The notes under the pieces were generated by a model. That model made no database searches and had not been told where the DNA came from. It saw only the letters and a list, made by a program, of their open reading frames with translations. A stretch of DNA of 64,000 bases, taken from positions 62,001 to 126,000 of the forward strand of contig JAWKHS010000016.1 of NCBI GenBank assembly GCA_041394705.1. The letters are read 5' to 3'. This document shows positions 58,470 through 64,000 of this stretch, one piece after another. Every line of letters begins with the position of its first letter. Positions within the stretch are counted from its first letter, which is position 1. The position numbers and the translations under genes are program-made. Source of the stretch: Vicinamibacterales bacterium (GTDB lineage Bacteria; Acidobacteriota; Vicinamibacteria; Vicinamibacterales; UBA2999).

Positions 58470-59702
58470 ATGACGAGGCGGCTTGGCGTGGGCTTCATCG
58501 GCAGCGGGTTCATGACTCGCTTCCACATCCGATCCTGGCAGGCGGTGCGTGACGGCGACGTGCGCGGCGTCTGGAGCCCCACCCCGGCGCGAGCCGAGGA
58601 GGCCGCCGCGCTGGCCCGCGAGCTCGGCGTGGGCGACGCGAAGGCATTCCCCACCCTCGAAGCGATGGTGGACGACCCGTCCATCGACTGCATCTGGATC
58701 TGCGGGCCGAACTACGCGCGCGTGGACAACATGCAGCGGATCGTGGCCGCGCTGAAGAAGGGCGCCACGCTCGTGGCCGTCGCCTGCGAGAAGCCGCTCG
58801 GCAGGAACGCCGCCGAGGCCGCGCGCATGGTGGAACTGGTGGAGGAGAGCGGTCTGCTCCACGGGTACCTCGAGAACCAGCTCTTCGCGCCGGGCGTGGA
58901 GCGCGGCAAGGCCATCGCGTGGGCCCGCGGCGCGGAGCTGTCGGGACGGCCCTACCTGGCGCGTGCCGCCGAGGAGCACGGCGGGCCGCACGAGCCGTGG
59001 TTCTGGCAGGGCGAGCAGCAGGGCGGCGGCGTGCTGAACGACATGATGTGCCACAGCCTCGAAGTGGGCCGGTACCTGCTGACGAAGCCCGGCGCTCCAC
59101 GCGACAGCATCACGGTGACGAGCGTCTCGGCGCAGGTGGCCACCCTCAAGTGGAGCCGGCCGGAATACGCACGCCTGCTGCAGGAGATGATGACGAGCGC
59201 CGTCGACTACGCGCGGCATCCCGCTGAGGACTTCGCCCGCGCGACCATCACCTACGCCGGCGAGGACGGGCAGCCGCTCGTGGTGGAGGCCACCACGTCG
59301 TGGAGCTACGTGGGCGCGGGCCTCCGGCTGACCATGGAGCTCATGGGCCCTGAGTACTCGATGTCGAGCAGCACGCTCGACACCGGCACGAAAGTGTTCC
59401 TGTCCCGCCGCCTGCAGGGCATGGTGGGCGAGGACCTCATCGAGAAGCAGAACGCCGAGCAGGGCCTCATGCCGCTCGTGGGCAACGAGAGCGCCGAGTA
59501 CGGCTACGAAGGCGAGAACCGGGCGTTCGTCACGTGGTTCGCCAACGGCGTCCAGCCGGAGCTGAACTTCCACGCCGGCCGCGACGTGACCGAACTGCTC
59601 ATGACGTGCTACATGAGCGCCGAGCAGGGCCGCGTCATCCCGTGGAAGCCGGACGGCCTGCCGACCTACGTGCCGCCGGTCGCGCGCCCGGCACGGCGGT
59701 AG
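58470..59702 (+). CDS. Gfo/Idh/MocA-family oxidoreductase
   Basis: This 410-residue protein has the N-terminal Rossmann motif LGVGFIGSGFMTRFHIRSW, the family texts DCIWICGPNYARVDNM and VAVACEKPLGRNAAEAARMVE (the EKP motif, about residues 105-115), and a C-terminal alpha/beta domain with GGGVLNDMMCHSLEVGRYLL, where DxxxH helps catalysis. It uses NAD(P) to oxidise or reduce a sugar or related alcohol. It diverges from the MFS-isomerase operon and may act in the same sugar pathway. No signal peptide is present. Confidence 0.92.
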   Translation: MTRRLGVGFIGSGFMTRFHIRSWQAVRDGDVRGVWSPTPARAEEAAALARELGVGDAKAFPTLEAMVDDPSIDCIWICGPNYARVDNMQRIVAALKKGATLVAVACEKPLGRNAAEAARMVELVEESGLLHGYLENQLFAPGVERGKAIAWARGAELSGRPYLARAAEEHGGPHEPWFWQGEQQGGGVLNDMMCHSLEVGRYLLTKPGAPRDSITVTSVSAQVATLKWSRPEYARLLQEMMTSAVDYARHPAEDFARATITYAGEDGQPLVVEATTSWSYVGAGLRLTMELMGPEYSMSSSTLDTGTKVFLSRRLQGMVGEDLIEKQNAEQGLMPLVGNESAEYGYEGENRAFVTWFANGVQPELNFHAGRDVTELLMTCYMSAEQGRVIPWKPDGLPTYVPPVARPARR

Positions 59703-59845
59703 CGGTCACGCCCGCCGACGACTCCTGGGAGCCACGGGCACGCCCTGAGGGGTGCTGACGCCCGTCGGCGCTCGAGGCGTCCCCGCGCGCCTCCGTCCGA
59801 CGACGACGGCTTGGAGGGTGGCCGGCGGGTGGCCAGAATGGATCC

Positions 59846-60736
59846 GTGGTCGCGAGAATCGCCGTCCTGGTCGTGGCCCTGTCGGCGGCGCCCGATGCGT
59901 CGCCGAAGGCACCGGCACTCGTCGTGGAGGCGCCGCCGGAACTCGCGGCCGCCCGGCGCCGGCTGGAGTCGCTCGATACGCGCTCCTACGGCGACCTGGT
60001 CGAGGTGGTCGGACTGGACGACGCCGGGCCGCCGATTCGCGTGGTGCTCGCGGCTCCGGACTCGCAATTGGCGCAGGAGGTCCCGCCCTGGATCGCGGGC
60101 TTCGCGATCGGCGAGGCGGATCTGGTCGTCCTGTTTCCGTCGCGCTCACCCCGGTACCCGAACGACACCCTGGACGACGTGCTGCGTCACGAGGTACTGC
60201 ACGTGCTCGTCCATCGTGCCGCCGGCGGGCGTCCAGTACCGCGCTGGTTCCACGAGGGGTTCGCGGTGGCCGTCGAGCGGCCCTGGGGCGTCGCGGATCG
60301 GACGCGCCTGGCGTCCGAGCTGCTGTTCGGCCCTCGGCTGAGTTTCGACGAGATCGAGGGACTGTTCGGCGGGACCCAGGGCGCCGTCACGCGCGCCTAC
60401 TCCCTGTCGGCGGCGGTCGTCCGGGATCTGATGGCGCGCTACGGCGCCGCCGTGCCCGCGGCCGTCCTCCGCCAGGTGGCGCGCGGCACGCCCTTCGCGC
60501 TGGCGGTGTCGCGCGTAACCGGGCAATCGGTGGGACTCCTCGAGGAGGGCTTCTGGCGGCGACAGCGCGGCTGGACGATGTGGATTCCCCTGCTGGCGTC
60601 GTCGACGGTCCTGTGGCTGGCGGTCATGGGGCTTGGCGTCCTGGCCGTGCGCCGCCAGCGCAGGCGGGCGGCCGACATCCGAGAGCAATGGGAGCGAGAG
60701 GCACGGGACGGTCCCTCCGACGAGGGCGGCGACTGA
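59846..60736 (+). CDS. Membrane-anchored peptidase-MA-like (gluzincin) protein
   Basis: This 296-residue protein starts at GTG 59846 with a short signal-like segment (MVARIAVLVVALSAAPDASP). Zinc-protease motifs: HEVLHVLVH (HExxH, about residue 115) and a downstream Glu in RWFHEGFAVAVE, as in the peptidase MA family. A C-terminal TM (WIPLLASSTVLWLAVMGLGVLAV) and a basic/acidic tail follow, so the catalytic domain faces outside. The cut substrate is unknown. It has no close operon partner. Confidence 0.82.
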   Translation: MVARIAVLVVALSAAPDASPKAPALVVEAPPELAAARRRLESLDTRSYGDLVEVVGLDDAGPPIRVVLAAPDSQLAQEVPPWIAGFAIGEADLVVLFPSRSPRYPNDTLDDVLRHEVLHVLVHRAAGGRPVPRWFHEGFAVAVERPWGVADRTRLASELLFGPRLSFDEIEGLFGGTQGAVTRAYSLSAAVVRDLMARYGAAVPAAVLRQVARGTPFALAVSRVTGQSVGLLEEGFWRRQRGWTMWIPLLASSTVLWLAVMGLGVLAVRRQRRRAADIREQWEREARDGPSDEGGD

Positions 60737-60796
60737 GGATTGGCCGCGGCTGGCAGAGCGGCGGGGGCTCCCCCGCCCCCGGCAAGGACTCGAGTC

Positions 60797-61192
60797 TCAA
60801 GCGCCAGCGAGTGCGGCACGGTGACGCCAGGCGAGCCACGCCGCCGCGCCGACGTCGTAGGCGAAGCAGAATGGCGGCCACCACGCGGGCACACCGGGGT
60901 TGGCGATGACGAAGCCGTGCACGGCGTCGAAGGCGCCATGGCCGGCCAACGCCAGCGCGACGATCCAGCCGCCGGACGTGAAGCCCGCGACGGCCGTCAG
61001 CGCGAACGCCCCCATCACGACCGACTCGGCCAGCACCGCCGGGGCCGACTGGGCCATCGCGGCGAAGAGCACGTAGTAGGACGCCACCACGATCAGCACC
61101 GTGGGGTAGAACGCGCGATCGCGGTCGAGGCCGGTGCGTCTGGCGAACAACCCGACGCCGACCGAGAGAGTGATTCCGATGACGTATGGCAT
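60797..61192 (-). CDS. Four-TM membrane protein of unknown function
   Basis: This 131-residue protein has four hydrophobic segments: PYVIGITLSVGVGLFARR, AFYPTVLIVVASYYVLFAAM, VLAESVVMGAFALTAVAGF and WIVALALAGHGAFDAVHGF, and ends CFAYDVGAAAWLAWRHR. Conserved polar residues in membrane context (HGAFDAVHG, NPGVPAWWPPFC) suggest a DUF6010-like family. The ATG at 61192 fits. It is followed by 148 bp without gene, then the next membrane protein. Confidence 0.7.
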   Translation of the reverse strand: MPYVIGITLSVGVGLFARRTGLDRDRAFYPTVLIVVASYYVLFAAMAQSAPAVLAESVVMGAFALTAVAGFTSGGWIVALALAGHGAFDAVHGFVIANPGVPAWWPPFCFAYDVGAAAWLAWRHRAALAGA

Positions 61193-61340
61193 GTGAGTGA
61201 CTCCGTTGTGTCGAGTCCGACGACGCGCCCGCCGGCGCGGGGGCCGCCGGATCGCGCCAGCCCGCCCCGCGACGGCGGCCCGCGCACGCGTGCCCCTCTC
61301 GTCGCCCTGCCGGCCCCGCCTGACGGGCGACGATGCGCGG

Positions 61341-61766
61341 TCAGCCGCCGTGATGCGCGACGGCGTGCAGCACCTGCCACGCCGCGCCGCCGTAACCGAC
61401 GGTCGTGAGCGTGAAGCTCAGCGCCATCAGGGCGCCGAAGGGCGCGGTGGGCCGCTGGGGAAGGTCGGGCCTGATCGCCAGGGCCACGAACCCCGCCGGG
61501 TTGGTGACGGACCCGATGCTCATGGCCGCCACGATGGCCGGCGGAGGCGCAAGGCGAAGCTGCTCGAAGAGCAGGAAGAAGACGAACAGGAGTCCGGTCA
61601 TCATCAGGAAGTCCAGATGGGCCTTCAGCAGGTACTGAGGCCCCGGCACCCACATCCTGGCGAACTGAGACGACCGGACGCCTGCCAGGCACCAGGCCGT
61701 CGCGAGCGCCGACAGCAGGCACAGGCTGCCGACGCCCGCGAGCAGGCCCGTGGCGACGTGCGTCAC
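61341..61766 (-). CDS. Four-TM membrane protein coupled to a Cys-rich protein
   Basis: From GTG 61766 this 141-residue protein begins VTHVATGLLAGVGSLCLLSALATAWCL and has TMs at about 5-27, 50-75 (DFLMMTGLLFVFFLLFEQL), 80-100 and 110-130. It ends HAVAHHGG. I do not recognise the family. The GTG overlaps the stop of the Cys-rich gene (GTGA), which strongly suggests translational coupling, so it may serve as membrane partner for metal handling. An upstream extension is Arg-rich and lacks TMs. Confidence 0.68.
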   Translation of the reverse strand: MTHVATGLLAGVGSLCLLSALATAWCLAGVRSSQFARMWVPGPQYLLKAHLDFLMMTGLLFVFFLLFEQLRLAPPPAIVAAMSIGSVTNPAGFVALAIRPDLPQRPTAPFGALMALSFTLTTVGYGGAAWQVLHAVAHHGG

Positions 61767-61984
61767 CGGCCCGCCCCCGCCTGCTGGGCCACCCGGCAGT
61801 CGCCCCCGCGGCCGGAGCTCTCGCCGCACTCGCACCCGGCGCCGCAGGTGCAGGCCTCACCGCAGCCGCAGGCATCGCCGCACGGGCAGGCCGCCGCCGG
61901 GCGGCTGGACTCGCCCTGGCAGCCGCACGTGCACTGGGCGCCGGGGCAGGACTGGCAGGTGCAGACGTTCGAGGGATTCGACAT
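61763..61984 (-). CDS. Metallothionein-like Cys-rich protein
   Basis: This 73-residue protein has 15 cysteines in about 60 residues, mostly as CxC and CxxC: CTCQSCPG, CTCGCQG, CPCGDACGCGEACTCGAGCECGE. It has no aromatic residues and no signal peptide. Such a composition is typical of metallothioneins and indicates binding of Zn, Cu or Cd in the cytoplasm. The sequence is not close to SmtA as I remember it. The ATG at 61984 has AAGGAG 6 nt upstream. A TTGAC-GTCAA inverted repeat lies about 20-37 bp upstream and is a candidate metal-responsive operator. Confidence 0.8.
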   Translation of the reverse strand: MSNPSNVCTCQSCPGAQCTCGCQGESSRPAAACPCGDACGCGEACTCGAGCECGESSGRGGDCRVAQQAGAGR

Positions 61985-62004
61985 GAGACGCTCCTTGGTT
62001 GGTG

Positions 62005-62021
62005 GTTGACGTGATGTCAAC
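62005..62021 (-). promoter_or_regulatory. Inverted repeat GTTGAC-GTGAT-GTCAAC
   Basis: A perfect 6-bp inverted repeat with 5-bp spacer lies 20 bp before the start of the Cys-rich gene. On the minus strand it also contains TTGACA, a perfect -35 hexamer, although no good -10 follows at 17 bp. It may be an operator overlapping a promoter. Confidence 0.45.
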
Positions 62022-62090
62022 GGGGAGAGTCTCGCAGCCCGGGGCGGGCCCCGGATTGGATGGAGCGGCTGTTGTCGTTGAACGAATCGG

Positions 62091-63011
62091 CTATTCGGCG
62101 CGGGGCGCCGGACGGCCGGCGCCGTCACCCATTGCGCTGAAGGGCGAGGCGAGCTCGATGAACTCCCCGCGCATCAGCACCGAGGGCGCCATGCCGAACA
62201 TCTGGTAGAACGTCCGCGTCAGGTGCGCGGCATCTGCGAAATCGGCCGCGTGCGCCGCGGCGGCGATGGTGCGCTCGGAGGCCACGGCCACCATCGCGCG
62301 CGTCAGCTTCCGCCACAGCATGTAGCGGCTGAACGGAAGGCCGACCTGCTCCTTGAACAGGTGCGCGAACCGCGTGGGCGACAGGCAGGCCACGCCAGCC
62401 GCGCGGTCCAGCGGCATGCGCAGCTCGTCGGCGGCTCGAATCGCGTCGAGCACCGTGGTCACCCGCGGGTCCAGCCGATGCGTTGGCGCGTGGCCGGGCC
62501 GGAGGCCGTGCACGGTGCGACGAACGATCGCCGCGACGTCCTCGGTGTCGTCGGGCCGGGAAGCGAACGCGCTCAGCTCCGGCAGGAGGGCGTCCACGCG
62601 GCCGTCTGGGACGATCGTCACGTCGCGCCGGAGCGAGGCGGCCAGCCAGACCCCCTCCGTCGACTCCGGGTCCACGAACAGCATCACGCCCGGCGCTCCG
62701 TTACAGTCGAAGGAGTGCTCGGCGTCCGGCCGGACGACGATGCCCCGGGCCTCACGCCACTCGCCGTCCGCCCCGCTGATGGCGACGCACCCGTTCAGCG
62801 CGATCGCCACCTGGATCGCGTGGTGCGAGTGAGACGGAACGACGCCCTTGGCGCTGGCGACGAGGAGGAAGCCGCCCTCCCACAGGTACCAGCGCGGCAC
62901 GCTCAGCCAGCGATACGGATCCTCGCTCGGGGTGTACGGCAGGGCGTCAGTGTAGCAGCGTCCGTTGCGACAACAGCCGATCCGTTCAAGAAGTGCAGCC
63001 GTGGCGTTCAA
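62091..63011 (-). CDS. AraC-family transcriptional regulator
   Basis: This regulator of up to 306 residues has an N-terminal cupin-like sensing domain (PRWYLWEGGFLLVASAKGVVPSHSHHAIQVAIALNGCVAISG) and a C-terminal double HTH: LDRAAGVACLSPTRFAHLFKEQVGLPFSRYMLWRKLTRAMVAVA and IAAAAHAADFADAAHLTRTFYQMFGMAPS, the AraC signature. The TTG at 63011 gives a Cys-rich start (GCCRNGRCYTD). The GTG at 62900 would give 269 residues and put a TACACT box (plus-strand 62951-62956) upstream as promoter, so the start is uncertain. It lies before the Cys-rich gene in the same orientation (107 bp) and may control it. Confidence 0.85.
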   Translation of the reverse strand: MNATAALLERIGCCRNGRCYTDALPYTPSEDPYRWLSVPRWYLWEGGFLLVASAKGVVPSHSHHAIQVAIALNGCVAISGADGEWREARGIVVRPDAEHSFDCNGAPGVMLFVDPESTEGVWLAASLRRDVTIVPDGRVDALLPELSAFASRPDDTEDVAAIVRRTVHGLRPGHAPTHRLDPRVTTVLDAIRAADELRMPLDRAAGVACLSPTRFAHLFKEQVGLPFSRYMLWRKLTRAMVAVASERTIAAAAHAADFADAAHLTRTFYQMFGMAPSVLMRGEFIELASPFSAMGDGAGRPAPRAE

Positions 63012-63092
63012 TCCCCGGCCACCCGGCCCTCGCTACTCTCCGACTCCACACCGCGGCGATGTCCGCCGCTGTGACGACGCTGGGAGTTGGCG

Positions 63093-63572
63093 ATGACGAA
63101 TGGACGACAGACCGAACCTACTTGCACTCGGCGATTGGCGCTCGCCCTCGCGGCGCTGTCCGCGGCGGCGGCCCTCACCGCCTGCAGCCACGCGATGATG
63201 ATGCGCGAGGGCGCCGGCCGGGCGCGGCCGGGCGCGGTCGACTTCGGCCTCGGGCCCCGGACGTCGGCCGCCGGCCTGTACGTCGCGACGCTCGAGCCCG
63301 CGCCCGCGCTGCGCCCGCGCCGCCTGCTGACGCTCCGCGTCACCATCCGAACGGCCGCCGGACGGCCCGTCCTCGATGCCCGGATCGCGATCGGCGGCGG
63401 CATGCCACGCCACGGCCATGGGCTCCCGACGCGGCCCAGGGCCACGAGCCTCGGCGACGGCCTCTACGAGCTCGAGGGCGTGCGCTTCAACATGGGCGGC
63501 TGGTGGGAGCTCACCCTGACCGTTGCGGGGCCGGACGGCGACGACACCGTCGTCTTCAACCTCGACGTGTGA
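63093..63572 (+). CDS. YtkA/FixH-like lipoprotein
   Basis: This 159-residue protein has a lipobox LTAC (Cys about residue 31) after the signal (RLALALAALSAAAALTAC), so it is a lipoprotein. The mature part carries RRLLTLRVTIRTAAGRPVLDARIAIGGGMPRHGHGLPTRPRATSLGDGLYELEGVRFNMGGWWELTLTV, an Ig-like fold of the YtkA/FixH group; its GGMPRHGHG loop has His and Met residues as possible Cu or heme contacts. It lies 12 bp before the peroxidase gene, so the two form an operon, probably for periplasmic redox. Confidence 0.83.
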   Translation: MTNGRQTEPTCTRRLALALAALSAAAALTACSHAMMMREGAGRARPGAVDFGLGPRTSAAGLYVATLEPAPALRPRRLLTLRVTIRTAAGRPVLDARIAIGGGMPRHGHGLPTRPRATSLGDGLYELEGVRFNMGGWWELTLTVAGPDGDDTVVFNLDV

Positions 63573-63584
63573 TCGGAGCCGCAC

Positions 63585-64000
63585 ATGACGACCGGAACGA
63601 GTGCCCTCATCCTGGCGGTCTTCCTCGCGGCGCTCACGGGCGTCGCGGCTTCGGCCACCCGGGGGTGGACCGACGAACAACTGGCGCAGCTCAGGTCCAT
63701 GTCGCTGGCGGAGCTCGAACCGATCCCTCCGGATCCCACCAACCGCGTGGCCGACGATTCGCGGGCCGTCGAGCTGGGCCGGCGGCTGTTCGCGGACACG
63801 CGCCTCAGCGCGAACGGCCGTGTGGCGTGCAGCACGTGTCACCAGCCGGAACGCGACTTCCAGGACGGGATGGCGCTCGGCGTCGGGGTCGGCACCACGG
63901 CGAGGCGCACGATGCCGCTCGCGGGCGCCGCCTGGGCGCCGTTCCTCTTCTGGGACGGGCGCAAGGACAGCCTCTGGGCCCAGGCGCTCGGCCCGCTCGA
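63585..64000 (+). CDS. Di-heme cytochrome c peroxidase (MauG/CCP family), N-terminal part
   Basis: The gene runs off the right end; 138 codons are present. It has a signal (MTTGTSALILAVFLAALTGVAASA), then the family start ELGRRLFADTRLSANGRVACSTCHQPERDFQDGMALGVG with the first heme site CSTCH (about residues 82-86), and TMPLAGAAWAPFLFWDGRKDSLWAQAL, the conserved W-DGR region of bacterial di-heme peroxidases. It reduces H2O2 in the periplasm using electrons from small carriers, or is a MauG-like oxidase; the second heme lies outside the window. The GGAG site at 63575 supports the start. Confidence 0.9.
   Translation, partial: MTTGTSALILAVFLAALTGVAASATRGWTDEQLAQLRSMSLAELEPIPPDPTNRVADDSRAVELGRRLFADTRLSANGRVACSTCHQPERDFQDGMALGVGVGTTARRTMPLAGAAWAPFLFWDGRKDSLWAQALGPL

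Overview
The window reads as chromosomal DNA of a very GC-rich soil-type bacterium, most probably an Acidobacteriota of the Vicinamibacteria type. This rests on gene content, not on a marker gene: two ADOP-type (FtsX/MacB-like) permeases of about 815 residues, an ECF sigma factor of the TIGR02999 kind (RDWxxARAWL ending) in an operon with a Ser/Thr kinase-TPR protein, a CBM9/DUF5916 outer-membrane barrel, an S8 protease ending in NIVWG repeats, and many Tat- or Sec-exported enzymes. No tRNA, rRNA, phage, insertion sequence or CRISPR array was seen.

Layout. 1-2911: end of a sodium:solute symporter operon, an exported protein of unknown function, and a split aerotaxis-type pair (PAS protein plus soluble methyl-accepting protein) closed by a duplicated hairpin. 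2902-6225: leftward group with an SDR oxidoreductase, a K+-channel-like protein without a recognisable filter, a macrodomain-methyltransferase fusion and an exported NHL-repeat protein. 6256-13164: dienelactone hydrolase, kinase-TPR and ECF sigma operon, and divergent from it a large exported protein with five PPC-like repeats. 13293-24534: permease, metabolic singletons, a flavoprotein-ferredoxin pair, a 211-bp inverted-repeat element, a Tat aminotransferase, small tailoring-type enzymes and an S10 peptidase remnant.

24584-33994: redox and export region. A pentaheme cytochrome and a cytochrome c-beta-barrel fusion form one operon, divergent from an exported Cys/His repeat protein (MACC repeats). 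A six-gene leftward run (cupin, two membrane proteins, L7/L12-like membrane protein, symporter, S10 carboxypeptidase) follows. 34058-43478: second ADOP permease, hydroxylaminobenzene-mutase-like protein, DUF1971, DUF5916 barrel, and the S8 protease with a GNAT gene.

43620-56322: a complete kdp potassium-uptake locus in which KdpD is split. The ATPase-like/Usp sensor half lies after kdpC together with a second histidine kinase and a receiver protein of unknown output. The membrane/GAF/kinase half lies with kdpE on the other side of the operon. Three and a half 11-bp direct repeats sit just upstream of the operon's first gene (a porin) and are a candidate KdpE operator. 56474-64000: Tat isomerase with a deleted middle, an MFS permease, a Gfo/Idh oxidoreductase, a peptidase-MA protein, a Cys-rich metallothionein-like protein, an AraC regulator, a YtkA/FixH-like lipoprotein and the start of a di-heme peroxidase.

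Several operon-leading genes have a TAnnnT box 6-9 nt before the start codon and no Shine-Dalgarno sequence. This suggests leaderless transcription is common here. Start codons were chosen by eye from ribosome-binding sites, signal peptides and overlaps. Functions are family assignments from motif recognition; no database search was run.
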